Below, piece after piece: positions 10,421 through 22,012 of a stretch of 53,148 bases of DNA. Numbering within the stretch: position 1 is the first letter of the stretch; each line of letters begins with the position of its first letter. The notes under the pieces were generated by a model that did no database searches, was not told the origin of the DNA, and saw nothing but the letters and a program-made list of their open reading frames with translations. Origin of the DNA: Gnetum montanum. Lineage: Eukaryota; Streptophyta; Gnetopsida; Gnetales; Gnetaceae. The stretch spans positions 968,113 to 1,021,260 of the forward strand of contig MNCI01004504.1 of the NCBI GenBank assembly GCA_015680685.1, read 5' to 3'. The position numbers and the translations under genes are program-made.

Positions 10421-11755
10421 ATGAGATAGTGGGGATATGAGCAACAAATGTTTTTGTATTCTTGGCCCACACATACTAGTAGCATTATCATCTCCTGCTA
10501 GAGACCTTTTGGTTGCTCACAATTAATAAGAAGATGAGTTGTATATATGCCTATCAAATTGGTAGTATTATCATTTGAGCAAGATAGTTTGTCTATGATC
10601 AACTCATTGGGTTACTTGAGAAGACCAAACAAGTGTAAGTCTATGACTATCAATTGTTGCACTACCCTAGCTCTGGTGGTTTTGAAGACCTAGAGGTCAC
10701 TTTTGGAGGGAACTTTGGTAAAGTTAAATGCTACTTTCAATCAAGTTCTAATCCAATGACCTAAAAAAATTGTTTGATCATCATAGAGCATCTCATTACC
10801 TATTTGAAGTACAATGTGTGGATTTGATTGTTTTGTGCAGCTAGAGGAATTGAAGAGAGGTTTCCAGTAAAGTCAAATTTGAGAACCTACTGTATATAAG
10901 TGTAGGGAAGGAAGAAAACCAAAACCAATTCTTGGGCTTCTAGGTCATTTTGCAGCACCTCAAGTAATCTAGCTCTATTAATGGTTAGACTGTGGAATAA
11001 CTGGGGCTAGATGACATTGAAAGCTATGGTGCTACCTTGCATCGTTGAAAAGAGACTTGGAAGGCTGTCTTTATTGGTTGAGCGAGTAGTGGTGAAGGTA
11101 ACCAGCAAAAATATCCCTTGTGGAGCATGGTGAATGCTCTTGTGCTTTAATGAGCTAATTGAATTGTTGGCTGGAACTTGGTGATGTTGCATTTGCCTTC
11201 CCTCTAGTCCATTCAAATTCCCCACTTCTTCCTTATTAGTCCATCTCTAGTTCACTATTTTGTGTGTTGGAATTGGACTATTGAAATGAAGGATGAGATT
11301 TGGCCATCTAAGGGATGGACTTGCGTTTGATGTTAATGTCTGACCAGTTGTTGAGAATCCATGGGTGTCTCATCAATGGGATTCACAAGGGCAAGAAGGG
11401 CAGGAGCCTGCTATAGGGAGGACCCATTTGTGAATTCTTAGTAGCTTAGCATTGTGAATGAGAATGTTTGCTGCTTAATTTTCTATAGGATGGCTGTGGT
11501 TGCATTGCCTACCGTACTTAATTGGTCTTATGCTTAGGTAGTGTGTCCTTATTGGTATCACTACTTGACCAAGATATTAATTTTATTTTGAATTCGTTAT
11601 GGTCTACTATGTTTGTTTCCTTTTCATTTTCTAACTCTCTATTGATGGGATCTTGTGATTCTCCAAGTTTCAGCTTTGTTGTGGCATTATGCATGGTGAT
11701 TAAATTGTTTAAAAATTTTTTCGGTCTTAGATGAGTTGTTTATGGGTGTTTGGGC

Positions 11756-12145
11756 AACATTTCATTTTTATTTTATTTAATTTTATTGTTTATGTGTGTG
11801 TGTATATATAAATTTTTTATTTTTAATATTATATATATAATATTATTATTTTATCATATATATCCAATCTTTTTATTTATTTTATTTTAAATTTAATCAT
11901 AATTCTTATTTATTATTTATATTTTTAGTTAAAAAACGAAAAAAATAAAAATAAAATGACATTGCACCTTTGGTACGGTGCCATACCAAGTAAGACAGTA
12001 GATACATGCATGTTTTTTTTATAAAAAAATAAAATAAAAATAAAAATAAAATATAAATGAATAAAATAAAATAATAAAAAATTAAAATATATCCAAATAA
12101 AAATTAAATTAAATCAAATAAAGGAAAATAAAACAATCATAAATC
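11756..12145. repeat. AT-rich foldback region
   Basis: A T-rich left half (ATTTTTATTTTATTTAATTT and similar, to about 11930) is mirrored by an A-rich right half (12020-12140, AATAAAATAAAATAATAAAA). They flank a short GC-containing centre with TTGGTA...TACCAA near 11969-11990. The two halves can pair loosely. A degenerate MITE or an expanded microsatellite are both possible. Confidence 0.5.
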
Positions 12146-12509
12146 TCACACAACATAAGCTCACGCAAGCAATTTGGTGCCATGATTAATGTAAACTAGA
12201 GAGTAAGTAACTACGTTGGGCATAACTGTGGGAGTGAGGAATGATGTGGGACCAAAGTAGGATTTTTCAAGTGACAATGAAGAACATAGAAGAGCAATTC
12301 CAAAGATATCTAGCACACCCTCAATACACATTAGGCATGCTAGAGTTGTTTCACCATAGCCACCACCTCTTGATGTTTCTTTTTGAGGTGGCAAGTTGAT
12401 ATAATGTCATGTGTTATATCTTATTGTAACTTCTTTGCGTCAACCATACGTTAAGCTCTGTCTAGTCCAATTTTTATTGTTGTAAGTTAAGGGATTAGCT
12501 TAATTCAAT

Positions 12510-13605
12510 TGTGGGGTAATGATGAGGAATCCGGTGCCAATTTTGTATCTTTATGTAAGCTCGGATGGATGAATTTATTTAGGTGCACTTAAACCAATAG
12601 TTTAGGCTTGTTTCAAAGTGTGGTGGTACATCTTGATGGTATACACTTGATGCGGTGCCTTACCTAGTGTGTTGCGACACCTAGTGTGCTAGCACACCTT
12701 GTGTGTTGTCACAGATATGCTAGTAGACTTCATGTACTGTTGCACCTTTGTTACAATTCCAAAAACTATAAACACCCAAGGGGGAAAGCACAAAAGGGGG
12801 GATTTATTTTTATCTTATTCCTTTACATTTTTGGGGTAAGAGCTTCTTTGCCTTTTGTGGGTGAGGGTGTAATTTATTTTCTTTGGTATTTTTGAGTCGT
12901 TGTTTCACTGTGCAATGAGACTCTATTAGAGTGCTGCCATGCTTTTGCAGCCTGGAACTATTTGATCAACATGGAGTCAAGTGTTTGCACAATGAATAAA
13001 ACTTATTTTGATTTCCTTAAAGTTTGCAATTTTATTTTATCAAACCTTGATGAAGACATTTCATTAATCAATTTATTTGTTAAATTTAGAAATTATAATT
13101 AATTTAATTCTTCTAGATAGATTACTGTGGTTGTGTAGAGCTTTGTGATGATTCTGCATTGCCTGAGGAGGTCATACTTGTACGAAATGGTGTTGGACCA
13201 TTGAGGGTATGATTAAGGAGATTTTATCACTTTTGTGTCTTAGTGTTGTACTTGTCCCATAAGGGATTGTAGCATGGTTTACATGTGTGTTAGATTTTCA
13301 TGTTACAACTGTCTGGTAAGGGGTTGTGATGTGAATGTGGGTTTTATTTTTTTTCTCTGTGTGAATGTTGCACCTATTCCGCAAGGGACTACAATGATTT
13401 ATAATTATTGTTTTATTGTTTATATTTATAAATTACATAAAAATGACAAAATTATAAAAATACAATTTCCTTACCATGACAACATGGGTTCCTTCATTTG
13501 TATTATATGTATTATGATATTTTTATTTATTAAATGCAACAATATACATAAGTGAACTTTGTAATTCACATTCTTGTCGTCATTGGTGTTTATGATTAGT
13601 TCGCT
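12510..13605 (+). mobile_element. LTR of family R, copy 1
   Basis: Starting TGTGGGGTAATGATGAGG, this about 1.1-kb sequence is matched along its length by 33968-34108 plus about 35990-37162. Shared landmarks are GTGCACTTAA, TTTCA(A/G)AGTGTGGTGGT, the TATA-like AACTATAAA (12764), GAGTGCTACCATGCTTT-like sequence, GCGATGAATAAAACTTATT-like sequence and GCAACAATATACAT. The TATA box followed by AATAAA fits an LTR promoter and polyadenylation site. The 3' edge is uncertain. No coding sequence of the parent element was recognised. Confidence 0.55.
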
Positions 13606-13657
13606 ATGCATACCATTAATAGACCTCTTGTAGTCTTGGCTTAGGAGGCCCCCATCA

Positions 13658-15845
13658 GCTACCTCCCTTGGTCATAGCACTACCCAATGGTAGTTGCCTA
13701 ACATCTAACTACCTAAGTCATGTACTCTCCTAAGTCATTTTCCAAGATAGCTTGTTAGTTGCTCTAAACGCTACATGTCAGTCATTGTGGATTACTAGCC
13801 TTCTAGATAAGTAAAGCTACTATTGGCGCTTCTCAACCTTATCATCAGTGTCAGTGCACTTGCTAGCTTTAACTTTTCCCAAGAACTAGCATTCCTTCCA
13901 AAATGACAGTCGTTTTGTGAGCTACATGAGTTTCCTAAGAAGTATCTTACAAGGGATTTTTCTACCATTAATATCAGATAGTTGGATTTCATGTGTGTTT
14001 TCAATGGTTTGGCCATGAACTAAATCTTGACTATATTTTGTATAGTGATTTTCATCCCCTACCATGTTTCACCCTACATAGTCATAGTCCTACAATTCCA
14101 CCATAACATAGTCACATCCCATACTACAGCTATGCTATAACAATTCTATGTTTCCAAGAGATTGATTTTCAGGGTTTCTTTTCCTATGTTCTGCTTCTTG
14201 TTGCACATGAGCGTGTTAGTGTGTTCATGTTGGAATGACATCGACAGTATGGCATGAGCCCTTTAGCCCCATTTACTATATTCTTATCATGCGATGCTTA
14301 TTTTGTTGGGCCTCTTGAACTCCACTTATCATTGTGAATCTATTATCCTTTTTGGAATTAATCTTTACTGTTGGGTATCTTTTATTGTTGAAATCTTTTG
14401 GGTTTATTTGGATCTTGGTCACCTGTGATTAAACTCATTTATTAATTTAGCCAAACCCTCCAGGTGAAACCCTAGATTCGATGTGGCTTATAAAAGGGTA
14501 GCCCCTATAACTCTTTTTTGCTTTGAATTGCTGAGAATCCATTTCTTGTTCTTTCCACTCTCTTCTTGTTGGAGATCCTTGCGAAGCTTTGATCAAGTTT
14601 GAGCCTTGGAACTATGTTGGTAGAATGATTGCCTTGGTGAGAAGTCAAACCCTGTTGCGCACCTTATTGCTTCTTTGTTGCTGGATTTTGACTGTTGTAC
14701 ACATTGGTGGAAACCCTAGTCAAAATATTGGTCATCCTTTTGGAATCATCGTCGGCTCTTTTCAAGTAGATGAACCATGTTTTCTCATATTACGACATCA
14801 ATTTCTTTCATGTTTTTAATGTTCTTTGTTCACATTTAGTTGCTGCCTCTATTTTACATTCATGTCTCAGTTTTTTGTGTGTATTAGGTTTTTCCATGAT
14901 TTGATTATGCAACACTTTTGGACCTACTTCATCTTTTCCTGTTCTTGGCCCCCTTCTCCAATGCCTATGCAACACATGTCTAGATTTTGGCCATTGTAGC
15001 ACTTTCATGAGTCACTGGCTGCTTTTGTTGCTGTTTTACAACCTGATAAGTCATGACAATTTTGCCACCTTGTGAAGTTGAGGTTATGTTAGTGACCCCT
15101 AGCCCAAGTCAGGATGAAAGTTGTGATGCAACTTGCGATGCACTTGTATGTCATCAACACAAATCTTGATGCTACTTCCAAGCTGCTAGATGCTGCTCTT
15201 GACTTGCTAGACCTAATCATGGGAACGGTAGAAATGGATGATGAAATCACAAAGTGTAGAGAAACTTAGGCAAGGAAACCCTAAAATCTGATCTCTTGGA
15301 AATGTAGAATTGTTGTAGCATAGGTGTGGTATGGGATGCTACTGCATTATGGTGGAATTCTAGGATATTGTAGCAATGTTAAGTAGAGTGTAGTATGGGA
15401 TGCAGTTCACCCTACAAAAACAATTAGGTTTAGGTGATGGCCAAGCCATTGGAAATCACCCGTGAAATCTCAAAAAACCGACTCTTAGACTTTAATGGCA
15501 GAAATAACCATTGTAAAATACTTACCTAGAAATTCTTATAGCTCACATTAGTTTTCATATTGAGAGGGATACTAGTATTTCTTAGAGGAAGTTAGGACTG
15601 GGAAGCATATTGGTTATTAGGCAGGGTAGCACCAGACCTTCATTTGGCTGATAAGTGCCTTGGCAATCAGGTAGAGAAGCACTAGCATTGGCTTTACTTG
15701 TTTGGAAGATTAGCAATTCGTGATGATTGCCATATGTGGTTTGGAATTTGTAGCAAGATGTCTTGGAAAATTAAGGGAGTGAATGATTCTAGTAGTTAAG
15801 TGCTAGGCATCGCTGTAGGGTAATACTGCATCCAAGGGAGGTAGC
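13658..15845. repeat. Long inverted-repeat structure (about 0.5-kb arms)
   Basis: Arm 13658-14190 matches the reverse complement of 15270-15845. The outer ends are GCTACCTCCCTTGG (13658-13671) and CCAAGGGAGGTAGC (15832-15845), which are exact inverses. Inner matches include CTCTTGGAAA, TAGAATTGTT, GTATGGGATG, TATGGTGGAATT-like sequence and ATACTT/CTTGGAAAA words. Similarity is moderate with indels. The loop (14191-15269) has no recognised coding region but contains CTTATAAAAGGG at about 14488. A Mutator-like transposon with long terminal inverted repeats, or two LTRs inserted head to head, could explain it. No clear target duplication was seen. Confidence 0.55.
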
Positions 15846-15924
15846 CAAGATGGAGAAAGACCTGAGACATAACATTCAAGAATAGCCAAGATGGAGAAAG
15901 ACTTAGGCACAACATTCAAGAATA
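15844..15924. repeat. 40-41-bp tandem duplication
   Basis: Two adjacent copies of GCCAAGATGGAGAAAGAC...AACATTCAAGAATA differ by a few bases. They lie directly outside the right arm of the inverted repeat. Confidence 0.85.
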
Positions 15925-16486
15925 ATTGCACACTTTCCCTTGTGATAGTACCATTCCTTCAGAAATGTTAGTATTTGGTTGGAAACTTGTGGATACCCCT
16001 TGAATGATAATTAATCACAACAATATCTAAGAAACTTAAATGTGACATTCGAAAATATGAAAATGATCATGTTGATAATTCACATACTACTAACCTTTAT
16101 GTTTTATGCTTGTAGCTTTGGCCCCATCCTATCCATACCCTGTCTTAGGAGACTTAGGAATTATTGTTATATGTTGAAGGAGCACCAACTCTTTCCTGCA
16201 TGTGTCCCATGCAGATAAGTCAAGTGATGCAGGAGCCAAGAATTAACATGGCAGACGTGATGAAGTGGAAACAGAGACTTAGAAGATTGATCATTATATA
16301 ACTTTGGATTGAATATGCATCGTCTGTTTTAAACTCTGGACCTATGCATGATGAAATGTGATTAAAGATGTAGCTCTAATGGATAAGTTATATTTTATGT
16401 AAAAAAATAACTTAAAGACATTTTATTTTAATTACTTAAGTAGTGATATAAACTTATGGTTCTCATGTCTTCTTGGTTCAATGGAT
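15925..16486. other. Intergenic, nothing recognised
   Basis: AT-rich unique-looking sequence with no open reading frame of note and no repeat match inside the window. Confidence 0.5.
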
Positions 16487-16859
16487 AATATATTTTTTTT
16501 TGGAAAAATATGGGTTGTATTAATCTAAACAATATGTACATCTAGCAGTCAAGCCCCAAAAACGAGGGGAGAAACCTCCCCTTACCCCTTCCAAAACGAG
16601 GGGAGATACCTTCCCTCACCTCCAAAACCTCTCCAATTGAACGACAAAGGGGGTGGGGGGTGGTTTTTAAACTGGCCCCCCTCCCCCCATTACAAAATTG
16701 TGTTGGTAGGATCCCCCCAGAGCCCTCCAACCTAATCTTCTCTCTCCCCCCCCCTTCCCCCAAACAAGAAACAACACCATCCCTAGGCCCAAAACAACAA
16801 AGTATATACTTACCCAATCTGACCTCCACTCTACAACACAATCTATAATTGAAACGGTA

Positions 16860-18345
16860 GCTTGTACAATGGCAAAAGCTCCATTCCTGACCATGAATAA
16901 TATCCAAAATAACTTTGTGCTGCTTTGTGTCCATGAATGCGGCAGCTTGCTAAAAATCCTTAAAGGTTGCTTCTTTGCACACGCACTCGGCCGCGTTCCC
17001 TTTCTTGTTAGGATGCAGCTCTTTCCCTTGCTGCTGGATATGCTGCCTTAGCACTCCCCATGGCATGTTGTGCCCAATATTCATGATTACATAGGGGCAA
17101 TGCCTCTCTCTAAGCCAAGAGTGCACACTACTCTCTTGTGCCTGATCTAGCTGCTGTTGGATTTGAGCCGCCTCCCAGTCTTCCTCCTCCCAACGCTCCT
17201 GCTCCTCTCATTCTCATGCCTCTTGTAGTTGCATCTCCTTCTAGATTTTGGTCTGGATCTTCTACTTGAGATCCTCTTCCATTGCATGCATGGCCACCAC
17301 CTTTGCTAGATCACAGTGGATCTTCTCCTCCTTGGCGGCCTCCTCGTATTGTTGCATTAGTTGTTCTAGCTGTTGTTGGAACTCTTCCTCTTGTTGTTAG
17401 AGCTGTTCCTCCCAAAAAGCACATTCCGGCTCACGAGCATGCTCCACCGCCTCCTCCATAGTCACCTCCTAGTTGGCATCACCTCCTCCGTCATCGCCTC
17501 AGACTCGACCTCCGCAAAGGCCACCCCACGCTATCTATAGGGGTGTGAGGGTTCCCCCCCATGTCGCCCACAACACCCCCCTTGCCCCCTTGCTCCTTGC
17601 CCCTCTGAAACCATCGCTTCTTGCATCTCCCTTGAGTTCTCTTTCACAAATTCCCTTGAATCCATTGTCAAGTCCACCACGAAGGGTGGAACGCATCATG
17701 GCCTATGTTGCCTATACATGGCCCGGATAGAGGGTGTTCTTGATGGGGACCAATTCCCTCCTTGTGCCGCTCGCCAAAGGGCCAAAATTAGGCTCAAATG
17801 AGACCCCCTCCTCCTCCTACGTAGAACCTCCAAGAAGTAACACAGTAAGTTTACTAGGTACCCCCTCCTCAGGCAATGCAACAAGTTGAAATGCACTCCA
17901 AGCAATTTCCAAGCATTGCCGGAGTGGACAAAAAAGTAGTCCACCATGACCGCTACGTCCTGCTAGAGGGGTTTGAGTGCCGACTTGGGCACCTACCCAC
18001 TACTCATCTTGGGCATAGGCCTAGGAAAGAAATCCTATGCATCTTGTAAACCCCTCCCCTATAGCGGCACCACCTTCCCCTTCGTTGTCACATTTAGGTA
18101 ACAGGCAATAGCCTCCTCCATTACCTCTATACACACCCCTCAAAATAAAGTAATATCCCTGATCCAATTGGTAAAGAATGATCCATCCTCTAGCTTGGGG
18201 TCCCCGTCGCAATAGCTCCAGCACCTTCGCCCACCCTGTGCGCATCACTAGGTTCCAAAGCACTGGATTTGCTCTGTATTCTACACAAGGTCTCTCATAC
18301 ATTGGAGTCACCCCCATTGCAAGTTGTGCCTCTCTCCACCGCCTT
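16860..18345 (-). pseudogene. LINE 3 ORF2 C-terminal extension (unrecognised domains)
   Basis: Downstream of the zinc-finger region, four segments can be read. AMGVTPMYERPCVEYRANP (about 18320-18230) aligns with AMGMIPTFEPSC...ANQKLW of LINE 1. MEEAIACYL...GRGLQDA...PKMSSG...LLGVHFNLLHCL...SLILALWRAA (18121-17766) aligns with LINEs 4 and 5. Then a Glu/Gln/Arg-rich coiled-coil-like region (about 17470-17130) precedes WLRERHCPYVIMNIG...LHPNKKG...ATFKDF (about 17115-16960), shared with LINEs 1, 4 and 5. A few stops interrupt it. I do not recognise these blocks as a named domain; similarity across four insertions argues they were coding. Confidence 0.6.
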
Positions 18346-18389
18346 ACCCCCTTAGCCGTGACCTATGTTGGAGTTGGCGGCACAACCCC

Positions 18390-20062
18390 CCAAAAATTTA
18401 GTGATTTTGCACCTTCCAAAGTTGCCACAAGGTTGCAGTAGCTTGAGAGGCACTGTCTAAGGCCGTTAGATACAAAATATTCGTTGCCTGCCACACTGCA
18501 AAATAAGAACATTCCCAAATGAAATGCACAACCATCTCCTCCCCTGTCATGTAGAGGGGGCATGTGGTGTCCATAGACATCCCCCATTGCTGTAAAACTT
18601 GTTGCACGGGGATAGTGGCATGATGCACCAACCAAATAAACTTTTTAATTTTCTCGGGGAGGTGCCCTCTCCATAACTATCAACACCCCCTAATTGCGGG
18701 TATTTATGCTAGATAATCTATGGTGGTTGAGCATTGATAAGCCCTACTATCAGCATCTCCTGCTTGTGTGAACATAGCGCTCACCATATTTGCAAATCCT
18801 AGCTTGAAGCCTCCCACTGCCAGTACTTATGGTGCATAATTAGAGTCCATTGCACTGGTTGGTGATCTTGTTGTAGCAGACGTTTGAGCAATCCCTGCAA
18901 CCCCAAAGTAATGGTGTCCTTGAAACAAAGAAGTCCTAGTCCTCCAGTTGCCTTTGGTTTTGCCACAGTATCCCAGGTGACTAGATGCATTTGACTACCC
19001 CCTTTACCCCCTGACTAGGTAAACTCCCTGATGATTTGGTCAATTTTCTGTATAACCTCGGCCAGAGGGGAGGCTGTTGAAGTCATATATTGCACCATAG
19101 CAGATAGGATGAACTTAGCGAGAACCAAGGGCTCAACTTGTTGAGAGAAATCTTATTGTCCAATGGCCAATCCGATCCTACAACCACCTAATAAGCCCAC
19201 CCCACGCGTGGCTTCGGTGCTAGTTATATAGGGAGAGCCCAAGGTAACCATCTTCCATGGACCATAGTAACACCCCCAATAATTGCACAATTCTCCCCTG
19301 GATCACTGAGTCCACATTGAGCTAATGAACCATGGACTTGCCATGGTTAATCTTCAATCCTAGTTCCTCCGCCATCTGCTAAAGAGCCTGATTAATTGCT
19401 AGCAAATGGGGAATTGTTGCTCGAGAAAACAGGAAAGTGTCATCAGCATAATGTTCCACCAGGTAATTGACACCCTGAACCTCCAAACCTCTAACCCCTT
19501 CCACCATACAATAGGTGCGCATTGTGTCCATAACCAAAATAAATAGGTACGGTGACAGAGGATCCCCCTGCTGTAGCTCCCTATTGGGGGAGGCAAACCC
19601 CCAAAGTCTCCCCTCTAGATCAAGTGAAAAGGCACTTGACCTTTGGATATGTAAGCAAAGATCCACAAAATGCTGGTCGAAATCTTTCCTCATCATAATC
19701 TCTCCAAGGCATTCCAAGACACCATGTCATAAGCCTTAGTGATATCTAGCTTAAGGCACATACCTGGAAATTTGGCCACTCTAAGCGAATGCATCACCTC
19801 TGGCACTAGAATGATTTGTTCTTGAATGTATCTCCCCTTAACGAAACCAGCTTGTTGCTCACCAATCAGTCTGGTCATCAAAGGAGCCAACTGACCCACC
19901 AACATCTTCGTAAACAGCCTAATCAAGGTATTACATACCCCCAATTGGCCAGAATATGCACAGGCATTGAAGGATTAGCTGTTTTCGGGATAAGCATCAA
20001 TTGAGAACAATTGAACTCCCGCCAGGACCTGTCCCGAAAACAACATCGTGTTAAAGGCATCC
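18390..20062 (-). pseudogene. LINE 3 reverse transcriptase and terminal zinc-finger region
   Basis: Motifs in order along the minus strand are IGVCNTLIRLFTKMLVGQL, QQAGFVKGRYIQEQ, LKLDITKAYDMVSWNALE, LQQGDPLSPYLFILVMD and VEHYADDTFLFSRA. The catalytic YADD (19450-19439) is intact. Then come the connection segment HLVTWDTVAKPKATGGLGL (about 18990) and WLVHHATIPVQQVLQQWG...CPLYMTGEEMVVHFIWEC (about 18640-18480), the zf-RVT-like region typical of plant L1 ORF2. Scattered stops and frame changes break it. It would have copied element RNA into DNA at a nicked chromosomal site. Confidence 0.8.
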
Positions 20063-20149
20063 AATATATTATTTTAGATGAAATTTCTAAATTATAGTTA
20101 CTAGGGTGTGGCAACCAAGTCTTGTTTGTGCAGCACTGAACCTGAAAAA

Positions 20150-21245
20150 CCCAAGTCACGGCCGAATGGTGGTTGGATTCTTCAAGTTGGAAGACCCTTA
20201 ATGTGGAAACACAATGCCACATTTCATAGGAAGAGTTGTTGAAAACTATATATTTCTGATCCCCAGCCATTGTTTAAAGCCAATATAAAATAAATAATCT
20301 TGCTTGGCAAAAACATAGTGGAGGTTTAGGATTATATCCAACCATTTGTTGGTGCTACTTGTTAAAAAAAATTGAAACAAGTAAGTTACACAAATATTTG
20401 AGGTAATTTAGCTTTTGAAGTGTCGGGAAATCATAGCCATCACCTTTGGCTATACTAGTCTTTGAGGTATCATGGTACTACTAAAGATAGGCCATATGCT
20501 ATTGATGCATTAATCCTTAGAATTATGAAAGGAGGTATGCAGGTTTTGTAATCAACCCACCATTATAGGAAGTCATATCCTTATTAGTTGCAAGTGTAAG
20601 TCTAGCCCCATGCTTTGGGAGGTTAAAACAAAATTGTAGTGAAAATTTAGAGGTTGGTTATTAAGGGTTGTACAAACCAACTCATGACTAAATGGTGACC
20701 GGATTCCTAGATTTGGATGACCTTTAATGTGGGAATGCAATACCACATTGCATAGGCAAAGTTGTTGAAACCTATATATTTTTGATCTTGGTCATTATTT
20801 GCAGCCTATATAAATTAAATATCTTGTTTGGCAAAAACATAGTGGAGGATTAGAATTACATCCAAGTATATCTGTAGGTGCTATTTATAAAACAAAACAT
20901 GAAACAAGTGAGTCACACAAATGTTTGTTATCTTCTAGGTTATTAACTGATGGAAAGTGATAGTCATCATCACCTTTGGCTATACTACTCTTTGAGGAAT
21001 CATAGTACTCCTGAAGATAGGTGATATACTATTGATGCATTAAACCTTAGAATTATGAAAAGTAAAAAGGTCCTATCCTATCAACATGTTAAGGTCAATG
21101 AATGGAGGAGATATGTAGACCCTATAATCAATCCACTATTATATTGAGCCATATTCTCATTAGTTACTAATGTAAGTAGAACTCTGTGTTCTGAGAAGCA
21201 GGAGAAAAAAAGGCAGTGAAAATTTAGATGTTGGTTATTAAGGGT
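20150..21245. repeat. Diverged tandem duplication, about 525-577 bp units
   Basis: Copy 1 (about 20150-20676) and copy 2 (about 20677-21245) share an ordered set of words. These include GTTGTTGAAA-CTATATATTT, GGCAAAAACATAGTGGAGG (20320 and 20844), CACCTTTGGCTATACTA (20441 and 20971), TATTGATGCATTAA and GTTGGTTATTAAGGGT. The offset is 524-577 bases. It abuts the Copia remnant on the right, so LTR-derived sequence is possible, but TG/CA ends could not be fixed. Confidence 0.7.
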
Positions 21246-21289
21246 CCTACAGACAATTTTTGTATTCTAATGGAGAAAAGTAGCAAATA

Positions 21290-22012
21290 AAATGGAAGCT
21301 ACTTCACAAGAAATATCAGGTAATCAAAATAACGGTGAAGTTAATGTTACTTTAATCACTCTTTATAATATTTTAATTAGTAGTGAGCTAAGCCGTCTTG
21401 ATATATGTATGGTGGATTCTAGAGCATCTTTTTTGTGTATGTCTATACAAGGGATATTTTAAGACATGCAAAAGTTAAAAATGCTTATGGTTGGTTGGGT
21501 GATAACCAAAATTATACAATCAAAGGCATTAGAGATGTGCTAATCTAGCAAGAAGATGGAAGACATTTAACTCTCCAGAATGTTATGTATGTGCCTGATT
21601 TGAAGAGAAATTTGTTATTAGTAGGCCAATTAGATATGGCTGGTTTCAAACTTACATTGGGTGAGGGTTTTTGGAAGGAGATGTTGTGATCATCTAGTTT
21701 CATAAACAAGTTGGGCCTGAAGCAAAAATCCTATAATTTGTTGTGTGATAATAAAAGTACTATATTTTTAACAAATAATGCTGCATTTCATGCAAGGACT
21801 AGCATGTAGATGTGGGGTATCATTTTATAAGATAAGCATTCAAGAAAATGTTTTAGATCTAAAGAAGGTCCACACATATTAGAATGCAGCTAAGATATTT
21901 ACAAATGCAGTTTTTGCAAAGAAAATGATGTTTTGTAAAATGAAGATAGGATTGGTAGAGAGACATGATAAATAAGTTTGCAAAGTAGTGTAGCTTTGAG
22001 TTCGAGTGGGAG
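21290..22012 (+). pseudogene. Copia gag end/protease remnant, internally deleted
   Basis: The segment from 21290 reads MEATSQEISGNQNNGEVNV then LDICMVDSRASFLCM, matching the Copia protease active-site region with the expected DSGA changed to DSRA. In shifted frames QEDGRHLTLQNVMYVPDLKR and NLLLVGQLDMAGFKLTLGEG follow, the classic Copia protease end. A purine-rich TTCGAGTGGGAGAT at about 21997-22010 resembles a Copia polypurine tract. Integrase, reverse transcriptase and RNase H are absent between them, so this is a deletion derivative. Stops and frameshifts are frequent. Confidence 0.65.

Larger units (their letters stand above)
8881..12509. other. Intergenic, old unrecognised repeats
   Basis: No coding region could be supported. 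Small open stretches lack recognisable motifs. The region contains a poly-purine/poly-pyrimidine tract (10311-10420) and an AT-rich foldback (11756-12145), listed separately. Confidence 0.5.
16495..20062 (-). mobile_element. L1-type LINE 3, 5'-truncated
   Basis: A 3.6-kb minus-strand LINE ends in poly(A), seen as T-rich on the + strand at 16495. It is flanked by the 8-bp duplication AATATATT (16487-16494 and 20063-20070). The 5' end is truncated inside the reverse transcriptase, the usual result of incomplete target-primed reverse transcription. It keeps the finger/palm of the reverse transcriptase with an intact YADD, the zinc-finger-like region and the full C-terminal extension. Confidence 0.8.

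Noticed and set aside
10240-10491. Phe/Lys-rich 83-codon ORF
   Set aside because: Translation of a low-complexity purine/pyrimidine tract.
16660-16848. Pro-rich + strand ORF
   Set aside because: Lies over the LINE 3 3' region in antisense, with homopolymer C runs; no protein character.
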